Notes: generated from the letters alone by a model not told the origin. DNA of 5,644 nt from an uncultured Prevotella sp. (GCA_937916075.1 CALGHW010000075.1:1-5644), one strand, 5' to 3'. Numbered from the stretch's first letter, positions 1 to 5,451 are shown. Made by a program: numbers and translations.

Positions 1-453
1 CATCACGGTAGCGGCTCCCACCTCAGCCAGTCGCTTGCAAAGCACGGGGTCGGCCTGGCAATAGGGCAGCACGACAAATCCTTCCTTGACCAGCTGTTCG
101 GTGGCCTTCAGGGTCTCCACCGGGTCGGGAAGCAGATAGCGTGGGTCAGGGTGAATCTCCAGTTTGAGCCAATTGGTACCAAAAGCCTCGCGCGACATTT
201 TGGCGGCAAAGACGGCCTCCTCCGCATTGCGCACGCCCGATGTGTTGGGCAGCAACTGGATGCCGGGTTTCATGATATGCTGAAGCATATCGTCGCCCTT
301 GTCGTCGAGATTGATACGCTTCATGGCCATGGTGACCATCTGTGTCGCCGATGCGGTGATGGCCTCAGCCATCACGGAGTTGCTACTGAACTTGCCCGTG
401 CCTAAAAACAGACGGGACTCAAATTCCTTTCCTGCAATAATCAGTTTTTCCAT
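1..453 (-). CDS. thiG: Thiazole synthase ThiG (N-terminal part, cut by window edge)
   Basis: ThiG builds the thiazole phosphate ring of thiamine in the cytoplasm from 1-deoxy-D-xylulose 5-phosphate (DXP), dehydroglycine and the thiocarboxylate on ThiS. The 151 residues visible here begin MEKLIIAGKEFESRLFLGTG, the usual family opening, where F-LGTGK marks the first strand of the TIM barrel. MKRINLDD is near residues 44-51, LLPNTSG at 67-73, and NWLKLEIHPDPRYLLPD at 94-110. By family knowledge, Lys97 in that last motif is the lysine that forms the Schiff base with DXP. About 100 C-terminal residues lie beyond position 1, judging by the usual length near 255. The ATG at 451-453 fits the family N-terminus; only a weak A-rich stretch precedes it, as is common in Bacteroidota. 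It lies behind a TPP riboswitch and is the first recognisable gene of that transcript. No frameshift is seen. Confidence 0.95.
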   Translation of the reverse strand, partial: MEKLIIAGKEFESRLFLGTGKFSSNSVMAEAITASATQMVTMAMKRINLDDKGDDMLQHIMKPGIQLLPNTSGVRNAEEAVFAAKMSREAFGTNWLKLEIHPDPRYLLPDPVETLKATEQLVKEGFVVLPYCQADPVLCKRLAEVGAATVM

Positions 454-464
454 TTGTCTTTTTG

Positions 465-597
465 TTAATGGTTTTTTGATTGAACATGATAACAAAAAGG
501 AGTGTTGTGAGATTGGGATGGAAATATTTGATTTTGAAAGACGTACAGAATGAGCATTACCTTCTCATCCTGTGTCTCGACATTCCACATGCCTTTC
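465..597 (-). other. AT-rich leader between TPP aptamer and thiG
   Basis: About 145 bases separate the end of the aptamer from the thiG ATG. The stretch is clearly more AT-rich than the genes around it. Read on the minus strand it holds one good hairpin (545-573) and otherwise only short open frames, the longest 30 codons (557 down to 465), with no resemblance to ThiS. It most likely carries the expression platform of the riboswitch. I cannot tell from the sequence whether control is by termination or by translation. Confidence 0.5.
545..573 (-). promoter_or_regulatory. Leader hairpin, candidate riboswitch expression platform
   Basis: On the minus strand, ACAGGATGAG pairs with CTCATTCTGT over 10 bp with one G-U pair, around a 9-base loop (AAGGTAATG). 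It lies about 25 bases after the aptamer and about 90 before the thiG start. The bases after it (ACGTCTTTC) are not a run of U, so it is not a textbook intrinsic terminator. A role in thiG control is inferred from position only. Confidence 0.4.
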
Positions 598-673
598 GCT
601 CCCTACGCCAGCATTATCCGGGTCAGGTGTTACGGGTATAATCTCAGCCCGGACAAACATCCGAGCACCCCTA
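598..673 (-). ncRNA. TPP (THI-box) riboswitch
   Basis: Reading the minus strand gives the conserved TPP aptamer in order: GGGGTGC, a 7-bp P3 stem (GCTCGGA with TCCGGGC), CTGAGA, ATACCC, ACCTGA, a P4 stem (CCGG with CTGG around ATAATG) and GCGTAGGGA. The CTGAGA loop holds the pyrimidine ring and the ATAATG / GCGTAGGGA side holds the diphosphate in known structures. It sits upstream of thiG in the same direction, so excess thiamine pyrophosphate should lower thiG-operon expression. Both ligand-binding halves look intact. The outer closing helix P1 is not evident: the flanks TGGTA and GCGAA do not pair well. Boundaries are good to a few bases. Confidence 0.95.
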
Positions 674-691
674 CCAGTCCTGATGGACTGG
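674..691 (-). other. 7-bp stem-loop directly 5' of the TPP aptamer
   Basis: CCAGTCC and GGACTGG pair perfectly over 7 bp around a 4-base loop. The hairpin abuts the 5' edge of the aptamer and would lie within about 10 to 25 bases of the predicted transcript start. It occupies the place where the 5' strand of P1 would normally be. It could protect the 5' end or stack on the aptamer; function is inference. Confidence 0.55.
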
Positions 692-706
692 ATTTGATTT
701 CAATTG

Positions 707-738
707 CAAAAGTAGTTGAAAATAGTGAGGGGGACAAA
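707..738 (-). promoter_or_regulatory. Bacteroidota-type promoter for the thiG transcript
   Basis: On the minus strand the -7 element TACTTTTG (714-707) matches TAnnTTTG, and a TTTG (738-735) lies 20 bases upstream, fitting the -33 element recognised by the Bacteroidota primary sigma factor. Transcription would start near 695-702, just ahead of the 5' hairpin and the TPP aptamer, which is the expected place. The -33 element falls inside one arm of the inverted repeat at 727-763. Confidence 0.65.
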
Positions 739-763
739 AGATTCACTTTCTTTTGTCCCCCTC
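727..763. terminator. Perfect 15-bp inverted repeat, terminator-like
   Basis: GAGGGGGACAAAAGA at 727-741 is exactly complementary to 749-763, with a 7-base loop between. The C/G-rich base and A/T-rich top give a strong RNA hairpin on either strand. On the plus strand it is followed by GTTTATCTTATTT, a broken T-run; on the minus strand by ACTATTTTC. It could be a second terminator behind the tRNA gene, insulating thiG from read-through. No plus-strand gene precedes it. Because it overlaps the -33 box of the thiG promoter, a protein-binding operator is an alternative. Confidence 0.55.
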
Positions 764-823
764 GTTTATCTTATTTAACGTTCTGCTACGTGAAGTCATG
801 CCCACAACTTTTGCAGGTGAACG
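764..823. other. Short spacer with no recognisable gene
   Basis: These 60 bases separate two strong hairpins. The minus strand holds an ATG-started frame of 18 codons (MTSRSRTLNKIN...) that runs into the 727-763 hairpin, but it has no ribosome site or family resemblance. I see nothing else here. Confidence 0.4.
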
Positions 824-860
824 AAAGAAGGCACCCGGAATTTCTCCGAGTGCCTTCTTT
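824..860 (-). terminator. Intrinsic terminator behind tRNA-Ser
   Basis: AAAGAAGGCAC at 824-834 pairs with GTGCCTTCTTT at 850-860. One mismatch follows, then CGGA / TCCG, giving about 15 pairs with a 5-base loop. On the minus strand the stem ends in GCCTTCTTTCGTT, a short U-rich tail, about 40 bases after the tRNA 3' end. The A/T-rich foot is nearly symmetric, so it could stop transcription in both directions. Confidence 0.7.
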
Positions 861-901
861 TAATGTGACCAGCATACCCAACAGCCATGATGCTGACCTT
901 G

Positions 902-989
902 CGGAAAGAACAGGATTCGAACCTGCGAACCGGTTTTGCCGGTTACACGCTTTCCAGGCGTGCCTCTTCAACCACTCGAGCACCTTTCC
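902..989 (-). tRNA. tRNA-Ser (anticodon GGA)
   Basis: The minus strand folds into a full class II cloverleaf of 88 bases. The acceptor GGAAAGG pairs with TCTTTCC (last pair G-U), the D-stem is CTC/GAG, and the anticodon stem CACGC/GCGTG encloses CTGGAAA with anticodon GGA (bases 955-953). A long variable arm (ACCGG with CCGGT) and a T-arm GCAGG-TTCGAAT-CCTGT follow. The long variable arm and G73 are serine identity features. It reads UCC and UCU codons. CCA is not encoded (the 3' end is G followed by CAA), so it must be added by the CCA-adding enzyme. It stands alone, 58 bases after tatD, with its own promoter element and a terminator. Confidence 0.97.
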
Positions 990-1001
990 TTTTTCGGATT
1001 G

Positions 1002-1009
1002 CAAAAGTA
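1002..1009 (-). promoter_or_regulatory. -7 promoter element for tRNA-Ser
   Basis: TACTTTTG on the minus strand matches the Bacteroidota TAnnTTTG element and ends 12 bases before the mature tRNA 5' end, the expected distance. The same TACTTTTGCAA string occurs ahead of the thiG leader. No good TTG is seen 20 bases upstream, so the -33 half is weak or absent. Confidence 0.55.
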
Positions 1010-1010
1010 C

Positions 1011-1039
1011 AAATAAAAATTCAGATTTCTGTATATCTG
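1011..1039 (-). terminator. Possible weak terminator after tatD
   Basis: CAGAT (1039-1035) and ATCTG (1026-1022) on the minus strand could form a 5-bp stem with an 8-base loop, followed by AATTTTTATTT. It starts 9 bases after the tatD stop. The stem is short and AT-rich, so termination would be leaky at best, and the region also overlaps the upstream side of the tRNA promoter. Confidence 0.3.
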
Positions 1040-1047
1040 TCCTCTTT

Positions 1048-1833
1048 TTAAATGTTGTTAACATGGATTCCGAATATCCGCTCCACGTTCTCATTGGTGG
1101 CCCGGGCCACGTCATCCTCCGGCAGTCCATAGCTCTCGGCCATCTTACGGAGCACATATACCACGTAAGCACTCTCATTGCGCTGCCCGCGCATCGGGAC
1201 GGGAGCCATATAGGGGGCGTCGGTCTCCAGCACTACCCGCGACAGGGGTATTGAAGGCAACACTTCGGGCAGGTGGGACTTCTTGAACGTGAGCACGCCA
1301 CCGATACCCAGCACAAACTTGTCAAACTGCAACAGTTGGGCGGCCTCCTTCTCGTTGCCCGTGAAGCAATGAAACACGCCACCGGGCAAATCCTTCTCAT
1401 ACCGTTTCAGCACACTGACCATCTCCTGCTGCCCCTTCCGGCAATGTATCATCAAAGGCAAGCGATACTCCACCGACCACCTCACCTGCTCCTCAAAGGC
1501 CTCCAACTGTTCCTGCTCATACTCACGGCTCCAGTAATAATCGAGCCCCACCTCACCGATGGCAATAAAACGGGACGAGACGCGCCTCTTCATCTCGGCC
1601 AGCACCTCCCGCCAGTCGGCCCTCACCTCTTCAGGATGCAGTCCTATCATGGGATAGGCGTATCCGGGATAACGGTTGCTCACGGCCAGCACGCTGTCCA
1701 CCGACCGCAGGTCGATGGCCGGCAAAAACACTTTGGCTATGCCCGCAGCCTTGGCTCGGGCCATCACCTCGTCGCGGTCCTCGTCAAACTCGGCACCGTC
1801 GAGATGGGTATGGGTATCTACAATCAGAGTCAT
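1048..1833 (-). CDS. tatD: TatD-family metal-dependent deoxyribonuclease
   Basis: This 261-residue protein is a TIM-barrel hydrolase of the TatD family, cytoplasmic enzymes with metal-dependent DNase activity linked to DNA repair and DNA breakdown. The metal and catalytic motifs are all present in order: DTHTHLD (His8, His10), MIGLHP (62-67), AIGEVGLDYYW (Glu94), MIHCRK (His130), VFHCFTGN (His155) and LETDAPYMAPVPMRGQRNE (Asp205, 203-220). The length matches the usual 255-265. The ATG at 1831-1833 lies just before the first strand (TLIVDTHTH), so no longer start is needed. It follows the unrecognised gene by 22 bases and is probably the last gene of the minus-strand operon. Motif set and length support the family strongly; the exact substrate is not shown by the sequence, and paralogues such as YcfH/YjjV share these motifs. 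Confidence 0.93.
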   Translation of the reverse strand: MTLIVDTHTHLDGAEFDEDRDEVMARAKAAGIAKVFLPAIDLRSVDSVLAVSNRYPGYAYPMIGLHPEEVRADWREVLAEMKRRVSSRFIAIGEVGLDYYWSREYEQEQLEAFEEQVRWSVEYRLPLMIHCRKGQQEMVSVLKRYEKDLPGGVFHCFTGNEKEAAQLLQFDKFVLGIGGVLTFKKSHLPEVLPSIPLSRVVLETDAPYMAPVPMRGQRNESAYVVYVLRKMAESYGLPEDDVARATNENVERIFGIHVNNI

Positions 1834-1855
1834 AAGATAATACGGTTTTCTTTAT

Positions 1856-2554
1856 TTAATAGAGATGTTCCTCGTGCCGGCGATAGTAATAGACAACGCC
1901 CAGCTTACGACACTCGGCAAAGCGCACCTCTGGAGGCGCGTCCGCAAAATGCTTTTCTATCTGGTTCCACAGCTCGAGCAGCAGCTCATCCGTATCCGGA
2001 CGCAGCCGCTGCAGGGCCTCAAGCGCCTCCTGGGTCTGGCGGATGCGGAGCTGCTGCTCCTCATAGGCATCGGCAAATACGGCCAACTGGGTGGCCACCT
2101 TGCCTATCGACGGATTATAGATGGGCAGTCCGCCAAGCTTGATGCGCTGCTTCTCGCCGGCCACGAGCTGCCGGCCAAAGCTGATCAACGATTCTGCGGT
2201 ATGAAATTTGGGCACACTGTAGCCCGAGGACGGAAGGCCATAAAGCTCCAGGCGCGAGGTTTTCACCTCGCCCCGCTCCACGGCCAGGAAGAGCACATGC
2301 AGAAAGTGGCACACATACATTGTGGCCCGCCTCAGGAGCGGGTCCAGCCCCATGGTGGCCTTGCGCTGCACTTCCAACAGGGCCTTATACTGCTTGCGGG
2401 CATTGTCGAGCCGGGTGAAGGCAGTGGGCAGCCGGTTGAGCACAGACCAGTCCACGATACGGCCACTGACCGTATAGAGACTGCTGTTGTCCATCACCGT
2501 CTTGATAGCCTTCAGCCGGGCGGCATCCGTCGCGGGAAGTCTTCGATAGGGCAT
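1856..2554 (-). CDS. Unrecognised helical protein, conserved-looking, 232 residues
   Basis: I do not recognise a named family. The protein starts MPYRRLPATDAARLKAIKTV and ends in a tyrosine- and charge-rich tail, VVYYYRRHEEHLY. It appears mostly helical. Residues 45-75 are rich in basic residues; 77-92 (ATMYVCHFLHVLFLAV) is a hydrophobic helix that is short for a membrane span; 155-203 is rich in Q, E, L and A and could form a coiled coil. There is no signal peptide and no obvious catalytic motif; cysteines are few (82 and 215). The start is well fixed: an in-frame TAA lies seven codons before the ATG at 2552-2554. It sits 50 bases after the prenyl synthase and 22 before tatD, so it is probably co-transcribed with both. 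Codon use matches its neighbours, arguing for a real resident gene. Function unknown. Confidence 0.8.
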   Translation of the reverse strand: MPYRRLPATDAARLKAIKTVMDNSSLYTVSGRIVDWSVLNRLPTAFTRLDNARKQYKALLEVQRKATMGLDPLLRRATMYVCHFLHVLFLAVERGEVKTSRLELYGLPSSGYSVPKFHTAESLISFGRQLVAGEKQRIKLGGLPIYNPSIGKVATQLAVFADAYEEQQLRIRQTQEALEALQRLRPDTDELLLELWNQIEKHFADAPPEVRFAECRKLGVVYYYRRHEEHLY

Positions 2555-2604
2555 ATTGCTTGTCTGGGTAGATTATAAGTGACAATTGCCAATAAACAGC
2601 ATGC

Positions 2605-3579
2605 TTACTTGTCGCGCTTCATCAGTTCCAGCGTGAAGCGGTGCAACTGCTCCTTGCGCTCGTCGGCCACGCCTACCCGCGCCAAGTATTTCTCGCTCTC
2701 GGCAAAATAGTGGTTGATACGGTCCTCGCACAGCTGGCGGATACCTATCTGGTTGTACAGCTCGGTGACGGCGGCTATCTTCTCCTGCCGGTCAAAGTCG
2801 TGCGCCTCTATCCACCGGCGCAATGTCTGGCGCTGCCGCTCGTCGGCCCGCTGATAGGCATTGATGAGCATATAGGTCTTCTTGTTGGACGTGATGTCGC
2901 CGCCGATGGCCTTGCCAAACACCTTGGGGTCGCCATACACGTCGAGCAGGTCGTCCTGCAACTGGAAGGCCAGCCCCATCTGCTCGCCGAAGTGATAAAG
3001 ATTGTCGGCATCCTCGGCCGGCGCGTCGGCCAGGATGGCCCCTATCTTCACGGCACAGGCCAGGAGCACGCTGGTCTTCAGGCGGATCATCTCGATATAC
3101 TCGGCCTCAGTGACGTCGGTGCGCCGCTCGAAGTCCATGTCATACTGCTGCCCCTCGCCTATCTCCAGTGCGGTCTCCGTGAAGAGGTCGAGCACAGGTT
3201 TCAACTTGTCGGCAGGCACCTGGGCCATGCGCTGATAGGCCAGCACGAGCATCGAGTCGCCCGAGAGGATGGCCGTGTTGGCGTCCCACTTGCGGTGAAC
3301 CGTGGGATGTCCGCGGCGCACGTCGGCATTGTCCATCAAGTCGTCATGGAGCAGCGTATAGTTGTGATAGGTCTCCAGGGCACAGGCCGGCATCAGGATG
3401 CTTTCGGGATTGTCCTTGAAAAGATTGTAAGCCATCAGCATCAGTACCGGACGGATGCGCTTGCCGCCCAAAGACAGCACATAGCGGATGGGGGCATAGA
3501 GGGAGGCAGGCTCACGGCCGTAGGGCAAATGGTCGAGATACTGGTTGACCTTATTCAGAATTTCTTTGGATGTCAACAT
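2605..3579 (-). CDS. Trans-polyprenyl diphosphate synthase (farnesyl/geranylgeranyl type)
   Basis: This 324-residue cytoplasmic enzyme condenses isopentenyl diphosphate with allylic diphosphates to make isoprenoid chains for quinones and other lipids. All family motifs are present: GGKRIRP (38-44), the first Asp-rich motif DDLMD (79-83) followed by NADVRRGHPTVH, GEGQQYDM (141-148), LKTS (167-170), and the second Asp-rich motif FQLQDDLLDVYGD (205-217, DDxxD at 209-213) with GKAIGGDI after it. The first motif is the short DDxxD form, not the DDxxxxD form of E. coli IspA. Tyr74, five residues before it, is bulky; in this family that tends to stop elongation early, suggesting a C15-C20 product (inference). 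The open frame continues upstream into tonB, but the ATG at 3577-3579 gives the normal family N-terminus and length. It lies 41 bases after tonB. Confidence 0.93.
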   Translation of the reverse strand: MLTSKEILNKVNQYLDHLPYGREPASLYAPIRYVLSLGGKRIRPVLMLMAYNLFKDNPESILMPACALETYHNYTLLHDDLMDNADVRRGHPTVHRKWDANTAILSGDSMLVLAYQRMAQVPADKLKPVLDLFTETALEIGEGQQYDMDFERRTDVTEAEYIEMIRLKTSVLLACAVKIGAILADAPAEDADNLYHFGEQMGLAFQLQDDLLDVYGDPKVFGKAIGGDITSNKKTYMLINAYQRADERQRQTLRRWIEAHDFDRQEKIAAVTELYNQIGIRQLCEDRINHYFAESEKYLARVGVADERKEQLHRFTLELMKRDK

Positions 3580-3620
3580 AATGATATATATTATTAAAAA
3601 GGTATTACAACAAGGATTGC

Positions 3621-4373
3621 TTATAACTTGAAAATGATGGGGATGCACACCATGGTACGGCAGGGCCTGTCGTGCTGGATGCCGGGCTTCCACCGCGGCA
3701 TCATCCGCAGCACGCGGAGCGCCTCGCGGTCACAAGCGGGATGGAGCGACTTGACCACTTTCAGGCCCGACACAGCTCCGTCCTTGCCCACAATAAACTG
3801 CACCACTACCTTGCCCTGTATCTTCTGTTGCTGGGCTTGGGCGGGATACTGCAGGTTTCTGGTGAGCCACTTCATCAGCTCCACAGCGCCCCCGGGAAAC
3901 TGGGGCAGGTCTTCCACGACGTGGAAGTTGAGCGGATTGTCCTTCATGTCGGTGGCTATCGGCGAGAGGGCCGCCGTCTGGTCGTCCGCCCCCTGCCCTG
4001 CCTCATCCTGGCTGTCCTTCCCGTCGGCAGTGCCCTCTCCAGTGGCGTCGGCCTGACTGCCGGCACTGTTTTTCACCGGGTCGTCGGCCGACGGCAGCTC
4101 TTCTTCATCCTCCACCACCTTGATTTTGGCGGCCTTGGCGGCTGGCTTCTGCCGGGCCATCAAGGCGACGCGGTTCTGCTGGGTGGTGACCGGTATCATG
4201 TCCACGTCGTTGGACAGGTCGTCGAGCGCGGAGTCGTCCACGTCGGCAGAACCGCTCCCCGCAGTATATTCAAACGCCACGAACAGAGCCGCCAGCACCA
4301 CAATCAGTCCCAACAGGAACATCGCCGGACGCCGTGACTCCAAATCGGCCGCTTTAGTTTTCTTTATGTCCAT
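3621..4373 (-). CDS. TonB-family energy transducer
   Basis: This 250-residue inner-membrane protein probably couples the ExbB/ExbD proton-driven motor to TonB-dependent outer-membrane receptors. A basic N-terminus (MDIKKTKAADLESRR) is followed by one membrane span at about 18-36 (AMFLLGLIVVLAALFVAFE). A periplasmic linker of about 115 residues follows, then the TonB C-terminal domain at about 158-250 (QFPGGAVELMKWL, NLQYP, GKVVVQFIVGKDGAVSGLKVVKSLHPACDREALRV, MPRWKPG). The linker is acidic and rich in A, D, G, Q and S (many D/E at 42-135), not the Pro-Glu/Pro-Lys repeat of classical TonB. A GTG lies one codon upstream; I chose the ATG at 4371-4373. It is the first gene of the probable minus-strand operon and is divergent from porQ. 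Bacteroidota carry many TonB paralogues, so its partner receptor cannot be named. Confidence 0.9.
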   Translation of the reverse strand: MDIKKTKAADLESRRPAMFLLGLIVVLAALFVAFEYTAGSGSADVDDSALDDLSNDVDMIPVTTQQNRVALMARQKPAAKAAKIKVVEDEEELPSADDPVKNSAGSQADATGEGTADGKDSQDEAGQGADDQTAALSPIATDMKDNPLNFHVVEDLPQFPGGAVELMKWLTRNLQYPAQAQQQKIQGKVVVQFIVGKDGAVSGLKVVKSLHPACDREALRVLRMMPRWKPGIQHDRPCRTMVCIPIIFKL

Positions 4374-4498
4374 CACTCATTTTATAATATTACCCGTCAT
4401 TTTGCGTTATATACATACGAATAATAAGATTTGCAGCTACAAAAATAGCTCAGATATTTGAAAAAGCCGTAACTTTGCGCACAAATTAGTATAAATTG
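4374..4498. promoter_or_regulatory. Divergent tonB / porQ intergenic region
   Basis: These 125 AT-rich bases separate two divergent genes and must hold both promoters. For porQ a good -7 element is visible (4470-4477). On the minus strand towards tonB I find no clear TAnnTTTG; AT-rich stretches such as TAATATTATAAAATG are all that is seen. Confidence 0.6.
4470..4477 (+). promoter_or_regulatory. -7 promoter element for porQ-cmk
   Basis: TAACTTTG matches the Bacteroidota TAnnTTTG element and lies 21 bases before the porQ ATG, implying a very short 5' UTR, which is common in this phylum. The nearest TTTG (4457-4460) is only 9 bases upstream, too close for a -33 box, so the upstream half is not convincing. 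Confidence 0.55.
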
Positions 4499-5443
4499 AT
4501 GAAAAAAACCGTTTTTGCCACACTTTTCAACCTCTGTGCCATGCCGCTGCTGGCCCAGGAGAGCCAGACTGACTACAACTTTCTCCGGCTGCCAGTAAGC
4601 GCCCATGTGGCGGCTTTGGGTGGCGACAACGTGTCCATCATCGAGGACGACCCTACACTCATCTTCCATAATCCGGCTCTCATCACGTCGGTGGCCGACA
4701 AGAGCCTCAACCTCAACTTCATGACTTATATGCAGGGAACCAAGACGGCCAGCGCATCGTTTGTCAAGGCCACGGGCGAAAAAGGCACGTGGGGCGTGAC
4801 AGCGCAATACATGGACTACGGCACCATGAAGCAATACTCGGCCGACCAGGTGGAGGAAGGCTCCTTCTCGGCCAAGGACATCATGGTGGGAGGCTCGTTT
4901 GCCTACACGCTGACCGACAGGATTGCGGGCGGCGTGACGGCCAAGTTTATCACCTCATCCATGGCCGGATACAGCTCGATGGCCATGGGAGTAGACCTGG
5001 GACTCAACTACTACAACGAGGACCTCGACCTGTCAGTGTCGGCCGTGGCACGCAACCTGGGCGGACAAATCAAAGCCTTCGACGACAACTTTGAGCGCAT
5101 ACCGCTCGACCTCCAGCTGGGCGCCACCCAGCAGCTGGGCCACTCGCCCCTGCGGTTCTCGCTCACGATGACCCGCCTCAACGACTGGAACGACGACTTC
5201 ATCCGCCACCTGGTGGCCGGTGTAGACCTGAAGCTCTCGGAGACTATCTACTTAGCCGCCGGATACAACTTCCAGCGGACCAAAGAAATGAAGATAACCG
5301 GTTCGGACAAAGGCAGCAGCCATGGCGCCGGACTCTCGCTGGGCGGCGGACTGCAGCTGGAACGCTTCAAGCTACAGGTGGCCTACGCCAAATACCACGT
5401 GTCGTCGTCATCGCTCGTGTTTAACGCAACTTATACACTCTAA
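4499..5443 (+). CDS. porQ: Type IX secretion system protein PorQ
   Basis: PorQ is an outer-membrane beta-barrel related to the PorV/FadL group. In the type IX secretion system it works with the attachment machinery (PorU, PorV, PorZ) that anchors secreted cargo to the cell surface. The 314-residue product has a signal peptide (MKKTVFATLFNLCAMPLLAQ), with cleavage probably near residue 19 or 20; its Cys13 is not in a lipobox. The mature protein opens with YNFLRLPVSAHVAALGGDNVSI (26-47) and DDPTLIFHNPALI (50-62), the conserved PorQ start. Barrel-like alternating strands follow, including ARNLGGQIKAFDD (184-196), PLRFSLTMTRLNDW (217-230), RHLVAGVDLKL (236-246) and AAGYNFQRTKEMKI (253-266). It is slightly shorter than many homologues (near 330) because the loop after LNDW is short. 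A TTG precedes the ATG by one codon; the ATG at 4499 fits the signal peptide best. cmk follows after 8 bases. Confidence 0.88.
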   Translation: MKKTVFATLFNLCAMPLLAQESQTDYNFLRLPVSAHVAALGGDNVSIIEDDPTLIFHNPALITSVADKSLNLNFMTYMQGTKTASASFVKATGEKGTWGVTAQYMDYGTMKQYSADQVEEGSFSAKDIMVGGSFAYTLTDRIAGGVTAKFITSSMAGYSSMAMGVDLGLNYYNEDLDLSVSAVARNLGGQIKAFDDNFERIPLDLQLGATQQLGHSPLRFSLTMTRLNDWNDDFIRHLVAGVDLKLSETIYLAAGYNFQRTKEMKITGSDKGSSHGAGLSLGGGLQLERFKLQVAYAKYHVSSSSLVFNATYTL

Positions 5444-5451
5444 CTCATATC

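Noticed and set aside
465..557. 30-codon minus-strand open frame in the thiG leader, ending 11 bases before the thiG ATG
   Set aside because: No ribosome site, codon use unlike the neighbours, no family resemblance and no Gly-Gly end as ThiS would need. It probably reflects AT-rich leader RNA.
771..800. Tiny minus-strand frame starting MTSRSRTLNK
   Set aside because: Only 18 codons, no ribosome site, and it ends inside the 727-763 hairpin; not enough to call a peptide.
786..1178. Minus-strand open frame of 130 codons
   Set aside because: It reads through the tRNA-Ser gene and overlaps tatD in another frame; no protein resemblance.
550..1254. Long plus-strand open frame of 234 codons
   Set aside because: It runs antisense through the TPP aptamer, two hairpins, the tRNA-Ser gene and the end of tatD; a chance open frame.
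1273..2142. Plus-strand open frame of 289 codons
   Set aside because: Exactly antisense to tatD and the 232-residue gene, with His/Leu/Gln-rich content typical of the complement of a GC-rich gene.
2641..3597. Plus-strand open frame of 318 codons
   Set aside because: Antisense shadow of the prenyl synthase, whose motifs are unambiguous on the minus strand.
3672..4337. Plus-strand open frame of 221 codons
   Set aside because: Antisense shadow of the TonB-like gene; the minus strand has a clear membrane span and TonB domain.
4532..4540. Cys13 in the PorQ signal peptide as a possible lipoprotein site
   Set aside because: The residue before it is Leu, not Gly/Ala/Ser, and it lies too early in the signal sequence; an ordinary signal peptide ending near LLAQ fits better.
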